A DNA stretch of 64,000 bases from Bacteroides sp. M10 (GCF_014334015.1 NZ_CP060488.1:1074501-1138500); one strand, 5' to 3'; positions 20,088 through 29,001 are shown, counted from the stretch's first letter. The notes: generated from the letters alone by a model not told the origin. Numbers and translations are program-made.

Positions 20088-22467
20088 GCGAAGGCATATA
20101 AAGCATTACCTGATCTAATATCACTCCTTCGTCCAATGCCTTGATTACCAATTTGTGGGACTTCTTTCCAGATATCGGAAGTCGAACCGTTCGGATGGCT
20201 TGATTGCGCAGCACGTTCTCTTTCCATTCTTCACTCCGTCCTTTCGTTTCATAAGAGATCACTTCAGGCGCTGCATCGTCCAACGATATTGAGAAACGTA
20301 ATTGATCTCCTCCCACAGGATGATTAGGCAATAAGCGGATGTCAACCTCTACCAAGTCTGTTTTCCAATTGTCAAAAGAGAACATCAGTGCATCTCCCTT
20401 GTCAATGCCTGTCGCTTTGCTTTCATATCCCAGACCCTCACAAATAGCAGAAGTTCCTTTCCGTGCATTCAATGTATTCTTACCATTCGGGATATTCTTC
20501 CCATCCAAGCCGTTCCATTTATAGATAGCTACACGCTCTTTCATCATCAAAGAAGTAGCCGTTTTTCTTTCCACGCGATTGAATACGGGGAGTTTTCGGG
20601 GTTGAAAATCCATCATGCGGTTCCACTTTCCATCTTCCAGTGAGTTATACTGCTTCGTCAATACTACAATGCTGTCATAGGCAAGATCACTTTTCTCCCA
20701 ATCCGCTTTCTCGTGGCGGGCTAATTGGGCATATAGCAATTTCCGGTTCATCTGTGTAGCAGCTTGTACCGGGTATTTCACCAATTCAAAATAGGCACTT
20801 TGTCTGCCGGATGGGATTTTCGAAGCTGCCCGTTCCACTGTCTCCGACAATTTATCATAAGCCTGCAAACGTCCGTTGATTTCTTTCTCACTCCATGGGA
20901 GATCTTTGACAATACGATAAACAGGATCTTTCTCCTCTTCCCTCGTATTTCCCATAAATTCAGGTTTACGAATATAGGCCAGGCGATAGTGTTCCTGCAT
21001 CACAGGCAATACTGCCTTTGCACACGAAGCTCCCAATTCCCGTTCCAGCCAGTGTTTCAGATGGGAGGTCACTCCTTCCGAGGCCACAGCTTCTATATTC
21101 CAGGCCATATCCATAAACAACTCTATCTGATACTCGGCAGGCTTGATATCTCCGACGTTCAGTATCCACATCTTCTGTATGCCTCGACCGTAGGCTAGCT
21201 TCATTTGCTGGAAAATCAGATACGGGCTCATCGTACCCAACCAGAGATGGTCGTGCGGACGTCCCCAATAAGAAACATGATAATAGACTCCATTCCCTCC
21301 TTTACGTGCGCATTCTTCGGCCGTAGGAAAATGGCGGATATAGCCATAGTTATCGTCACACCACATCAATGTTACATCATCGGGCACCTGTAATCCGGCA
21401 TGATAAATGTCGAGTACCTCTTTATAAGGGATAAAAACCTGCGGGACTTTAGTTACATCCTTATCAACATATTTTTCAATCAACCCGCGTTGATCTGCAA
21501 ACACACGGTCTATTACGGCCTTCTGTTCTTCCACCGTCTTCGCTCCCTGCATCTTGCCATCGTGTACACCACGCATACCCAACGTATAGAGTATTTCCTG
21601 ATCTGCCACCTCTTTTACACGGTCTTCCCAGAATTTGTAAACAGCCGGAGCATTATTCACATAATCATAAGCCCCTTCTCCTCTTCGTTTCCACTCACCG
21701 GCAGCGCTGCAAGCCATCGGTTCGCAGTGGGAAGCACCGATGAAGATTCCATATTTCTTGGCAGCTTCCCGGTTACCTTTGGTCAGGAAGAAAGGAAGTG
21801 TACATTCGTGCATTGCAGGCCAATAGGTATTGGCACGCAGACGAAGTAAGAGTTCGAAAATACGCTCGTTGGTACGCGGGCCTATCTCACCTTTCACTTT
21901 TGAAGGTTCATAGGTCCGACTGCTCCATGGCATCAAGCCCCAGTCTTCATCATTAATAAATATACCCCGATATTCCACCGAAGGAGCCTGAAGACTTTGG
22001 AATTTGGAAGATAGCTTAAAAAGTTTCTTCTTTTCCGGAGTTACGTCCGCCCACCATTCCCAGGGAGAGACACCTAACAAACGGGATATTTCGAGTATTC
22101 CATAAGCCGTACCATGTTTGTCACTGCCGGCTACGATCAATTTACCCTCCGGAGAAACAGATAATAGAAAAGCCTGCTTCTTGCCTTTTAGCGCAGAAAC
22201 ATCTATGTCGGTCCGGCTGATAAGCTCACTCTGTCCCACCGTTCCTATCACAATTTCACCTGTTTTCTCATTCGCTTGGGTAGTCGACGACAATACTGTC
22301 TGAATATCACGCCCCAGCATTTCCAATGCGGTTCGTACAACCAGTTCTTCAGAAGGGCTGCAAGCGATGACAACTGTTTGACCGGAAGTCAAAACAAAAT
22401 CCTTACTACGAATCGGCAAAGCAACTATCAAAAAGATGAAAAAAGAAAACAGAAGTTTATGTCTCAT
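20074..22467 (-). CDS. glycoside hydrolase family 115 (alpha-glucuronidase-type), secreted
   Basis: The 797-residue protein has an N-terminal signal peptide (about residues 1-21) and strong GH115 landmarks: GTAYGILEISRLLGVSPWEWWADV, VEYRGIFINDEDWGL, TYWPAMHECTLPFF, MGMRG-like LGMRGVHDG and WCDDNYGYIRHFP. GH115 enzymes remove (4-O-methyl-)glucuronic acid from glucuronoxylan, including internal positions. The C-terminal 150 residues form a beta-sandwich-like accessory domain. The neighbouring SGNH esterase on the same strand would suit removal of acyl groups from the same xylan-type glycan, an inference from context. Confidence 0.9.
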   Translation of the reverse strand: MRHKLLFSFFIFLIVALPIRSKDFVLTSGQTVVIACSPSEELVVRTALEMLGRDIQTVLSSTTQANEKTGEIVIGTVGQSELISRTDIDVSALKGKKQAFLLSVSPEGKLIVAGSDKHGTAYGILEISRLLGVSPWEWWADVTPEKKKLFKLSSKFQSLQAPSVEYRGIFINDEDWGLMPWSSRTYEPSKVKGEIGPRTNERIFELLLRLRANTYWPAMHECTLPFFLTKGNREAAKKYGIFIGASHCEPMACSAAGEWKRRGEGAYDYVNNAPAVYKFWEDRVKEVADQEILYTLGMRGVHDGKMQGAKTVEEQKAVIDRVFADQRGLIEKYVDKDVTKVPQVFIPYKEVLDIYHAGLQVPDDVTLMWCDDNYGYIRHFPTAEECARKGGNGVYYHVSYWGRPHDHLWLGTMSPYLIFQQMKLAYGRGIQKMWILNVGDIKPAEYQIELFMDMAWNIEAVASEGVTSHLKHWLERELGASCAKAVLPVMQEHYRLAYIRKPEFMGNTREEEKDPVYRIVKDLPWSEKEINGRLQAYDKLSETVERAASKIPSGRQSAYFELVKYPVQAATQMNRKLLYAQLARHEKADWEKSDLAYDSIVVLTKQYNSLEDGKWNRMMDFQPRKLPVFNRVERKTATSLMMKERVAIYKWNGLDGKNIPNGKNTLNARKGTSAICEGLGYESKATGIDKGDALMFSFDNWKTDLVEVDIRLLPNHPVGGDQLRFSISLDDAAPEVISYETKGRSEEWKENVLRNQAIRTVRLPISGKKSHKLVIKALDEGVILDQVMLYMPSPTGE

Positions 22468-22489
22468 AGGTTCTATTATTTATAGAAGA

Positions 22490-22497
22490 CAAAATTA
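22490..22497 (-). promoter_or_regulatory. candidate -7 box for the GH115 gene
   Basis: On the minus strand the sequence reads TAATTTTG, 22 bp upstream of the GH115 start. No good -33 box is visible. Confidence 0.35.
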
Positions 22498-22559
22498 CAG
22501 GTTTGCAGAAAATGTACTATAGAATAGTGTACAATTTCATAGAATTCTGTCCGGCCTAT

Positions 22560-23426
22560 TTAAAATGTAGCAGGCAACGCAAGCAACTGATACATCAGCG
22601 TTCGTGCCATGCGTATCTGTCCTTTCGTATTGGGATGCAAACGGTCATATCCCGCATCGTAGAAATAAATCAGTTGTTCTTCCACCATCGGATTCAATCC
22701 GGTTATCGCATTAAAATCAATCACGGGGACTCCCCACACATTGCCGGCTTCTTTAACAGCCTGCACGTAGGCATCCACATATTCGCCACAACTGTTCTGG
22801 TAGTTTTCATCCGGTTGCACATTCGTTTCTCCAAAATTGGCCAGTGAACGGTGCAACGGGGTCAGCAACACAATCTGCTTGTCCGGGAAGAGTTGTTTCA
22901 GTCTATTGATTCCTATGTTGATACGTCCCTTATACGTGCTTCCATCCATTATAGGAGTGCGTTTCTTACGGGTTTCCAGCTTTTGGGTTTGCCCACGGGC
23001 TGCCATCACTTGTTCTTCTGTTTCCGTAAACCATTCTCCAATAGGTACACCGTCATTAAAATCATTCGTACCCATCAAAATCACGATAGCATCTACTTCT
23101 CCGCCGTGTTCTTTCTTCAGTTGCTCGGCTTGCCGGGGCACATCATTCCATTGCCTGCCACTGATACCATATACATAAGGAGTGATTCCCAGCCATTCCT
23201 GCAGAAAATCCCAGTATTTCTTTATCTTGTCACCATAACAGTTGGGATCTGTAATAGAGTCTCCCAAATATCCCACTCTTTTTCCTTGCCACGGGTGCCG
23301 GATGCATCCATTATTCGTTTCAACAGAGTTTGCCACTTTAGAAGATTGATTCTGTCCGCACAGAAAAGAGGAACAGAAAAACAGGAGGATACATGTGAGT
23401 AATAATTTGCTTTTCATCGGTATCAT
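22560..23426 (-). CDS. SGNH/GDSL-family esterase, secreted
   Basis: The 288-residue protein has a signal peptide ending near residue 24. It shows the SGNH blocks: GYLGDSITD with nucleophile Ser (block I, about 50-58), GTNDFND (block III) and DRLHPN with the catalytic Asp and His (block V, near residue 268). This group includes acetyl-xylan esterases and other carbohydrate esterases. It precedes the GH115 gene by 92 bp on the same strand. The start could be the Met at 23417 (second Met). Confidence 0.88.
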   Translation of the reverse strand: MIPMKSKLLLTCILLFFCSSFLCGQNQSSKVANSVETNNGCIRHPWQGKRVGYLGDSITDPNCYGDKIKKYWDFLQEWLGITPYVYGISGRQWNDVPRQAEQLKKEHGGEVDAIVILMGTNDFNDGVPIGEWFTETEEQVMAARGQTQKLETRKKRTPIMDGSTYKGRINIGINRLKQLFPDKQIVLLTPLHRSLANFGETNVQPDENYQNSCGEYVDAYVQAVKEAGNVWGVPVIDFNAITGLNPMVEEQLIYFYDAGYDRLHPNTKGQIRMARTLMYQLLALPATF

Positions 23427-23620
23427 ACATTAAATGAGAGATTTGTATTTAATATTCGACAAAAATAACTCAAAAAAATGTAGTTCCAATCAATTTGGAC
23501 GATCAATCTCATCCATACAACCGGATATATAAACATATTCCTATTTGACTATTCTTGCTAAAATGCAGGTTTACAGTCTTTTTTCAATCAAGTTATCATT
23601 GAGTTTTACAGCTAAAACCC

Positions 23621-23628
23621 TATCTTTG
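23621..23628 (+). promoter_or_regulatory. candidate -7 box for the methyltransferase operon
   Basis: TATCTTTG matches the -7 consensus, with TTG at 23599-23601 as a possible -33 element. The implied leader is about 230 nt long, unusual for this window. Confidence 0.5.
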
Positions 23629-23672
23629 CCACGAACTAAAAGAAAAATTGGATGTTTAACTCATTTTCATTC

Positions 23673-23758
23673 CATAAGGATTCCGTTCTGTAAATAATCT
23701 GTAAACCTTCCTCTCATTACAGATTATCCCTTATGTTTTCTGACATACTCTTGTCAGA
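23673..23758 (+). promoter_or_regulatory. structured 5' leader (two hairpins) before the methyltransferase gene
   Basis: An 11-bp perfect stem (23694-23704 with 23717-23727) is enclosed by a second pairing CATAAGG/CCTTATG (23673-23679 with 23729-23735). A 7-bp stem TCTGACA/TGTCAGA (23739-23745 with 23752-23758) follows. Together they resemble an attenuator or RNA-binding leader. Function is not known. Confidence 0.45.
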
Positions 23759-23858
23759 GTTACTTTCTATATCTAAATTTTTAAACTATTTGTATGGTCA
23801 AATGGTTGCAAGCATCATTATATGCCTCCATTCGCCATACAACTAAAACATTAAAACA

Positions 23859-24635
23859 ATGAGTAACGATTTTAAATCAATCCACGAATTCGATTTTACA
23901 CTGATATGTAATTACTTCAAGGCATTAAAACGTCAAGGTCCCGGAAGTCCTGAAGTCACACAAAAAGCCGTAAGCTTCATCAACGAACTGTCCGACAAGG
24001 CACGAATAGCCGACATTGGCTGTGGCACAGGCGGTCAGGCAATGGCATTAGCCAACTATACGAAAGGACAAATTACAGGTATCGACCTTTTCCCCGACTT
24101 TATCGAGCTATTCAACAAAAATGCAATAGAAGCCCATTGTGAAGACAGAGTAAAGGGTATCGTCGGCTCCATGGACGCTCTGCCGTTTCAAGAGGAAGAA
24201 CTCGATCTGATCTGGTCCGAAGGCGCTATCTATAACATAGGATTCGAACGCGGTATGAACGAATGGAACAAATTCCTGAAAAAGAACGGATTTATCGCTG
24301 TAACGGAAGCCTCCTGGTTCACCCCTGAACGTCCCTCCGAAATAGAAGACTTCTGGATGGCCAATTACCCGGAAATCGATACGATCCCAAGAAAGATAAT
24401 GCAAATGGAAAAAGCAGGATATATCCCGACAGCCCATTTCATTTTACCGGAAAATTGCTGGCTCGAGCATTTCTATGCTCCCCAGTTCCCGGTTCAGGAA
24501 GCTTTCTTAAAGGAATATGCAGGAAATGACGCAGCCACAGACCTCATCACCGGGCAACGGTATGAAGAGAGCCTATATAATAAGTATAAAGAATATTACG
24601 GCTACGTATTCTATATAGGACAAAAAAGAGATTGA
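23859..24635 (+). CDS. class I SAM-dependent methyltransferase
   Basis: The 258-residue protein has the Rossmann-like methyltransferase core: motif [16 protein letters not shown] (about residues 46-60), [12 protein letters not shown] with the acidic ribose-binding Asp, and [15 protein letters not shown] as the motif IV/post region. The substrate is unknown. It is followed at 70 bp by a short AraC-type regulator and a 74-residue protein on the same strand, which looks like a small self-contained unit preceded by a structured leader. Confidence 0.88.
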   Translation: MSNDFKSIHEFDFTLICNYFKALKRQGPGSPEVTQKAVSFINELSDKARIADIGCGTGGQAMALANYTKGQITGIDLFPDFIELFNKNAIEAHCEDRVKGIVGSMDALPFQEEELDLIWSEGAIYNIGFERGMNEWNKFLKKNGFIAVTEASWFTPERPSEIEDFWMANYPEIDTIPRKIMQMEKAGYIPTAHFILPENCWLEHFYAPQFPVQEAFLKEYAGNDAATDLITGQRYEESLYNKYKEYYGYVFYIGQKRD

Positions 24636-24705
24636 TTATCTGCCGGAGAAGTTAGCAAGATAGGACAACTCTCCGGCATTTATTATCCTTTACTTTGCAG
24701 AAAAC

Positions 24706-25056
24706 ATGGAGACGAAAGATATCAATAAACAGGAATATCAGTTACGGATCAATAAAGTGACCGACTATATTCACAATCACATAGACCAGCCGTTATCATT
24801 ACAGAAAATGGCAGGTATTGCCTGCTTTTCTCCTTTCCACTTCCATCGCGTATTTACAATTCTGACGGGCGAAACGCCTACGGATTATATCAAACGTACC
24901 CGGATTGAAAAAGCAGCCCTATTATTAAAACGAAACAAGGAACTTTCCGCCACTGAAATCGCCCGCCTTTGCGGCTTTAGCAGCCTTTCACTTTTAAGTC
25001 GCAATTTTAGGTTACATTTCAGTATGACGATCCGGAAGTTCCGTTCATTAAAATAA
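24706..25056 (+). CDS. short AraC-type transcriptional regulator (DNA-binding domain only)
   Basis: The 116-residue protein is essentially one AraC/XylS DNA-binding domain. Two helix-turn-helix units lie at LSLQKMAGIACFSPFHFHRVF and SATEIARLCGFSSLSLLSRNF. It has no ligand-binding domain, as in SoxS/MarA-like regulators. The usual C-terminal signature after the second HTH is shortened. It probably regulates its own small operon, but no target site could be identified. Confidence 0.85.
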   Translation: METKDINKQEYQLRINKVTDYIHNHIDQPLSLQKMAGIACFSPFHFHRVFTILTGETPTDYIKRTRIEKAALLLKRNKELSATEIARLCGFSSLSLLSRNFRLHFSMTIRKFRSLK

Positions 25057-25069
25057 AACTCTAAAGAAT

Positions 25070-25294
25070 ATGGAAAAAGAAAATAAGATTCTGATTTTTC
25101 GAACTTCTATCACTCAAAAGCGTGACATCAAGCGCATAGGAGAGCTTTTGGCAGAGTTCCCCCAAATAGACAAATGGAATGTGGACTTTGAGGACTGGGA
25201 GAAAATATTAAGAATCGAGTGCAGGGATATCTCTGCACTCGAAATATCGGAAGTACTCCGGAACAATCATATTTTTGCCACCGAACTGGAATAA
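25070..25294 (+). CDS. small conserved protein, ferredoxin-like fold suspected
   Basis: The 74-residue protein starts 13 bp after the AraC-type gene. Its pattern (ILIFRTSI, helix, IDKWNVDFEDWEKILRIEC, helix, IFATEL) suggests a beta-alpha-beta-beta-alpha-beta ferredoxin-like (HMA-like) fold without the CxxC metal motif. I do not recognise its function. Its position implies co-transcription with the regulator and methyltransferase. Confidence 0.65.
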   Translation: MEKENKILIFRTSITQKRDIKRIGELLAEFPQIDKWNVDFEDWEKILRIECRDISALEISEVLRNNHIFATELE

Positions 25295-25314
25295 AACCGG
25301 GAAGAGAAAACCTC

Positions 25315-26013
25315 TCAAACTCCCAACAACTGTTTCAATTCAGTCACTCCTTCAGAAGCTCCCTTCTGAATCACATGTATCGAACGGGAAGTATGCGTAT
25401 CTACCGGTTTCGGATCAATCAGATACACCTCTGCTCCTCTCGGTACATAATGAAGCAACCCCGCCGCAGGATATACATTAAGCGACGTACCGATAATAAC
25501 GAAAATATCCGCTTTCTCCACATATTGGATGGCTGTTTCAATTTCCGGCACAGCTTCTCCAAACCATACGATAAAAGGTCGCAATTGAGTGCCGTCGCCG
25601 GCTTTGTCTCCCATCTTCACTTCATATTCTTCCGGTTTCAGCTCTTTTATGTAATGGGGATTATGAGGATCTCTACTGGAACACACTTTCGTCAGTTCAC
25701 CATGCAGATGAACGATATGGCTGCTCCCGGCACGTTCATGCAAGTTATCGATATTCTGTGTCACCACCGTTACATGGAAATTTTTCTCCAGTTCCGCCAA
25801 CAATTCATGTCCACGATTCGGTTTTACCTCCAACAACTGTTTCCGACGCTCATTATAGAAATTAATCACCAAAGCCGGGTCACGCTGATAACCTTCAGGA
25901 GTAGCCACCTGCTCCACAGGATATTTATCCCACAAACCGCCTGCATCGCGAAATGTACTAATCCCACTCTCGGCACTCATACCCGCACCCGTCAAAACTA
26001 CCAGATTCTTCAT
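25315..26013 (-). CDS. cobB: NAD-dependent protein deacylase (sirtuin), without zinc cysteines
   Basis: The protein is 232 residues from the ATG at 26013. I chose this over the Met at 26043 because a purine-rich GAAGGAGG sits just before it. Sirtuin motifs are clear: GAGMSAESGI, TQNIDNLHERAGS with the catalytic-site Asn-Ile-Asp, HLHGE with catalytic His, and IGTSLNVYPAAGL. The YxxR pair in NFYNERR is typical of class III enzymes that remove succinyl or malonyl groups. The two CxxC pairs that bind structural zinc are missing; only one Cys remains in this region (KVCSSRD). It faces the FKBP genes divergently. Confidence 0.9.
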   Translation of the reverse strand: MKNLVVLTGAGMSAESGISTFRDAGGLWDKYPVEQVATPEGYQRDPALVINFYNERRKQLLEVKPNRGHELLAELEKNFHVTVVTQNIDNLHERAGSSHIVHLHGELTKVCSSRDPHNPHYIKELKPEEYEVKMGDKAGDGTQLRPFIVWFGEAVPEIETAIQYVEKADIFVIIGTSLNVYPAAGLLHYVPRGAEVYLIDPKPVDTHTSRSIHVIQKGASEGVTELKQLLGV

Positions 26014-26164
26014 TACTATTCCTCCTTCTTTTTTAATAGCCACACAAATGTAATCAGAATCATCGAATAAAAGAATACTTTCTTACGCTTAATATAATCC
26101 GGTTTATACAGAACTTTAAGATGAAAGATGCAGATAGTTAGCATTATTTATGGCAACAACTATT

Positions 26165-26250
26165 CGTCTGACTACTGTTATTCTTTCGTCTGACAACTGT
26201 CAGACGAAAGAATAACAGTAGTCAGACGAAAGTTCAACAGTTGTCAGACG
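26165..26250. repeat. nested inverted repeats built on CGTCTGAC/GTCAGACG
   Basis: A perfect 31-bp inverted repeat (26165-26195 with 26198-26228) has only two bases between the arms. A further 14-bp repeat pairs 26187-26200 with 26237-26250. The octamer CGTCTGAC or its complement occurs four or more times in alternating orientation. The second pairing competes with the first, so two RNA or DNA folds exclude each other. Confidence 0.85.
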
Positions 26251-26401
26251 ATTAATTATCTACATAAACCAACCTAAAGAATAAGAATAAGCCGATTAAA
26301 TCCTACGAACAAAAAAACTAATTCTTTAAAGAAAAGCGATTAACTTTCACAGATATAAGAATTTTTAAATAGCAAATGCTAAATCATTCAAATAAAACAC
26401 G

Positions 26402-26409
26402 TACTTTTG
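26402..26409 (+). promoter_or_regulatory. candidate -7 box for the FKBP pair
   Basis: TACTTTTG fits the consensus, 77 bp before the first FKBP start. Confidence 0.45.
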
Positions 26410-26486
26410 CGATTCATAAATTTGCAATTGATTGAAAGCTAAAACCATGATGGTGATACATTTCAATCGCCAACAAAAAACATTAT

Positions 26487-27071
26487 ATGGATAAATTCAG
26501 TTACGCTATTGGCCTCGGAATTGGTCAAAACTTATCAAGTATGGGAATCGGAAACCTTGCGGTAGATGATTTCGCACAAGCAATCAAAGACGTATTGGAA
26601 GGCAATCAGACGGCTATCAGCCACAATGAAGCCCGCGAAATAGTAAACAAGTATTTCGAAGAACTGGAAGCTAAAATGGGTGCCGTTGCTATCGAACAAG
26701 GACAGGCTTTCCTCGAAGAAAACAAAAAAGGACCGGGCGTAGTTGTTCTTCCCAGCGGACTACAATATGAAATTATCAAAGAAGGCACAGGCAAAAAGCC
26801 GAAAGCTACCGACCAGGTAAGATGCCACTATGAAGGAACATTGATCGACGGTACACTGTTCGACAGCTCTATCCAACGCGGAGAACCGGCTGTATTCGGT
26901 GTCAACCAAGTAATCCCGGGATGGGTGGAAGCATTGCAGCTGATGCCGGAAGGTTCTAAATGGAAACTGTATATTCCGTCAGAACTTGGCTATGGCGCAA
27001 GAGGTGCCGGAGAAATGATCCCTCCTCATAGCACACTCATTTTTGAAGTAGAATTACTCGAAGTATTATAA
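26487..27071 (+). CDS. FKBP-type peptidyl-prolyl isomerase
   Basis: The 194-residue protein has an N-terminal dimerisation-type helical region (FKBP_N, residues about 1-75) and a C-terminal FKBP domain (about 105-194). The domain carries VRCHYEGTLIDGTLFDSS, VIPGWVEALQLMPEGSKWKLYIP and LGYGARGAGEMIPPHSTLIFEVELL. No signal peptide is present, so it should act in the cytoplasm as a proline isomerase and folding helper. The second FKBP gene follows after 20 bp. Confidence 0.95.
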   Translation: MDKFSYAIGLGIGQNLSSMGIGNLAVDDFAQAIKDVLEGNQTAISHNEAREIVNKYFEELEAKMGAVAIEQGQAFLEENKKGPGVVVLPSGLQYEIIKEGTGKKPKATDQVRCHYEGTLIDGTLFDSSIQRGEPAVFGVNQVIPGWVEALQLMPEGSKWKLYIPSELGYGARGAGEMIPPHSTLIFEVELLEVL

Positions 27072-27091
27072 ATAAAAAATTTCAAAGCAAA

Positions 27092-27970
27092 ATGAAAAAA
27101 GTTAGTATTTTTATGGCAATCGCCGCTGCTGCAAGCCTTGCTTCTTGTACAGCTCAAGCTCCTAAAGCAAATCTGAAATCAGACATCGACTCACTGTCGT
27201 ATTCTATCGGTATGGCGCAGACTCAAGGTCTGAAAGGCTATCTGACAGGCCGTCTGGACGTTGATACTACCTACATGGCAGATTTCATCAAAGGTTTGAA
27301 CGAAGGTGCAAACAAGACTAGCAAAAAAGACATCGCTTACATGGCAGGTCTGCAAATCGGTCAGCAAATCAGCAACCAGATGATGAAAGGTATCAACCAG
27401 GAATTATTTGGCACTGACTCTACTAAAACTATCAGCAAAGAAAACTTCCTGGCAGGTTTCATCGCAGGTACTTTGGAAAAAGGCGGCGTAATGACTATGG
27501 AAGCAGCTCAAGAATATACTCGTACAGCTATGGAAACGATCAAAGCTAAAGCTTTGGCAGAAAAATATGCTGACTACAAAGCTGAAAACGAAAAATTCCT
27601 TGCTGAAAACAAGACTAAAGACGGTGTAAAAACAACTCCGAGCGGTCTGCAATACAAAGTAATCACTGAAGGTAAGGGTGAAATTCCTGCTGACACTTGC
27701 AAAGTGAAAGTAAACTATAAAGGTACTTTGATTGACGGAACAGAATTCGACAGCTCTTACAAACGTAACGAACCGTCTACTTTCCGTGCTAACCAAGTAA
27801 TCAAAGGCTGGACAGAAGCATTGACTATGATGCCTGTAGGTTCTAAATGGGAACTTTACATCCCTCAAGAACTTGCTTACGGTGCAAGAGAATCTGGCAA
27901 TCAGATCAAACCGTTCTCTACTTTGATTTTCGAAGTTGAACTGTTGGGCATTGAAAAAGATAAGAAATAA
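27092..27970 (+). CDS. FKBP-type peptidyl-prolyl isomerase, lipoprotein
   Basis: The 292-residue protein has a lipoprotein signal (lipobox LASC, Cys near residue 19) and two parts: an FKBP_N helical domain (about 30-180) and an FKBP domain (about 200-290) closely similar to that of the preceding gene (NYKGTLIDGTEFDSS, VIKGWTEALTMMPVGSKWELYIP). It is probably a Mip/FkpA-like folding catalyst anchored in the envelope. The pair looks like a tandem duplication that split between compartments. Codon use is strongly biased (AAA, GCT, CTG), as expected for a well-expressed gene. Confidence 0.95.
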   Translation: MKKVSIFMAIAAAASLASCTAQAPKANLKSDIDSLSYSIGMAQTQGLKGYLTGRLDVDTTYMADFIKGLNEGANKTSKKDIAYMAGLQIGQQISNQMMKGINQELFGTDSTKTISKENFLAGFIAGTLEKGGVMTMEAAQEYTRTAMETIKAKALAEKYADYKAENEKFLAENKTKDGVKTTPSGLQYKVITEGKGEIPADTCKVKVNYKGTLIDGTEFDSSYKRNEPSTFRANQVIKGWTEALTMMPVGSKWELYIPQELAYGARESGNQIKPFSTLIFEVELLGIEKDKK

Positions 27971-27998
27971 GAAAGTTCTTTCTAAATAGAAAAAGGAA

Positions 27999-28030
27999 AG
28001 AGGTGCAAAACATTTGCGCCTCTTTTTTTT
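27999..28030 (+). terminator. intrinsic terminator after the FKBP pair
   Basis: The 11-bp stem AGAGGTGCAAA / TTTGCGCCTCT (27999-28009 with 28013-28023, one G-T pair) is followed by a run of T. Confidence 0.85.
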
Positions 28031-28081
28031 GCTTTTTCCTATTTTTTTTCTCGGAAAAGAAGAATAATTAAAATAAATCTC

Positions 28082-28089
28082 TATATTTG
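28082..28089 (+). promoter_or_regulatory. candidate -7 box for the Lrp-type gene
   Basis: TATATTTG fits the consensus, 40 bp before the start at 28130. Confidence 0.45.
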
Positions 28090-28129
28090 CTTACTATTTG
28101 ATAACAACAGGAAATTACAATTTATTATT

Positions 28130-28594
28130 ATGGAAAGAATAGACAACCTCGACAGGCAGATCTTAGAGATTATCTCCCAGAATGCCCGCATCCCTTTTAA
28201 AGACGTAGCAGCCGAATGTGGAGTGTCACGCGCAGCTATTCATCAGCGTGTGCAAAGACTGATTGACCTAGGTGTCATTGTAGGCTCTGGTTACCACGTT
28301 AACCCGAAATCACTGGGATACAGAACTTGCACCTACGTGGGTATCAAGCTGGAAAAAGGCTCCATGTACAAATCTGTCGTAGCGGAACTACAAAAAATTC
28401 CCGAAATTGTGGAATGTCATTTCACTACAGGCCCGTACACAATGCTGACAAAACTTTATGCGTGCGACAACGAACATCTGATGGACTTGCTGAATAACAA
28501 AATGCAAGAAATACCGGGTGTGGTAGCTACCGAGACATTGATTTCTCTGGAACAAAGTATCAAGAAAGAAATCCCCATCCGCGTTGAAAAATAA
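28130..28594 (+). CDS. Lrp/AsnC-family transcriptional regulator
   Basis: The 154-residue protein has an N-terminal helix-turn-helix (LDRQILEIISQNARIPFKDVAAECGVSRAAIHQRVQRL, about residues 6-43). A C-terminal RAM/AsnC ligand-binding domain follows (VECHFTTGPYTMLTKLYACDNEHL). Such proteins form octamers and respond to amino acids. The DUF4491 gene starts five bases after its stop, so the two are probably co-transcribed. Confidence 0.93.
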   Translation: MERIDNLDRQILEIISQNARIPFKDVAAECGVSRAAIHQRVQRLIDLGVIVGSGYHVNPKSLGYRTCTYVGIKLEKGSMYKSVVAELQKIPEIVECHFTTGPYTMLTKLYACDNEHLMDLLNNKMQEIPGVVATETLISLEQSIKKEIPIRVEK

Positions 28595-28599
28595 TTGTG

Positions 28600-28911
28600 A
28601 TGGAGTTTCTAAATGAATATCACCTTGCAGGGTTATTCATCGGAATATGTACCTTTTTGATTATCGGCCTTTTTCACCCCGTCGTGGTAAAGGCCGAATA
28701 CTATTGGGGTACAAAATGCTGGTGGATATTCCTGGTACTCGGCATAGCCGGTGTGGTCGCCTCATTAAGCATCGATAATGTGATTTTATCTTCTTTGCTT
28801 GGCGTGTTTGCGTTTTCTTCCTTCTGGACGATTAAAGAGGTCTTCGAACAGGAAGAGCGGGTACAAAAAGGATGGTTCCCCAAGAACCCGAAGCGCAAAT
28901 ATAAGTTCTAA
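28600..28911 (+). CDS. DUF4491-family membrane protein
   Basis: The 103-residue protein starts at the ATG at 28600; a GTG at 28597 is adjacent in frame. It has three hydrophobic segments (about residues 9-28, 42-60 and 62-80) and ends in a basic tail (GWFPKNPKRKYKF), the pattern of the Bacteroidetes DUF4491 family. Function is unknown. It follows the Lrp-type regulator in the same transcription unit. Confidence 0.75.
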   Translation: MEFLNEYHLAGLFIGICTFLIIGLFHPVVVKAEYYWGTKCWWIFLVLGIAGVVASLSIDNVILSSLLGVFAFSSFWTIKEVFEQEERVQKGWFPKNPKRKYKF

Positions 28912-28943
28912 AAATAAAGTATCGTAGTTTTTTATCAAAAGGA

Positions 28944-28975
28944 TTTGCATAATTCGAGGGAAAATACTACTTTTG
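28944..28975 (+). promoter_or_regulatory. promoter of the tRNA gene
   Basis: TTTG at 28944-28947 (-33) and TACTTTTG at 28968-28975 (-7) are separated by 20 bp, a good match to the Bacteroides consensus. The tRNA starts 26 bp downstream. Confidence 0.65.
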
Positions 28976-29001
28976 TCACCGCATCCAACAAAGGATACAT
29001 C

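Larger units (their letters stand above)
23427..23858. other. divergent intergenic region with promoter and structured leader
   Basis: This region separates the divergent esterase and methyltransferase genes. The minus strand carries a TATTTTTG box (23460-23467) for the esterase. The plus strand carries TATCTTTG (23621-23628) with a TTG element 22 bp upstream, followed by a leader of about 230 nt that contains two hairpins. No ORF of note is present. Confidence 0.6.
26014..26486. other. divergent intergenic region with palindrome array
   Basis: This non-coding stretch of about 470 bp lies between the sirtuin and the first FKBP gene. It contains the 31-bp perfect inverted repeat and its extension at 26165-26250 and a promoter at 26402-26409. 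Nothing else recognisable was found. Confidence 0.6.
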
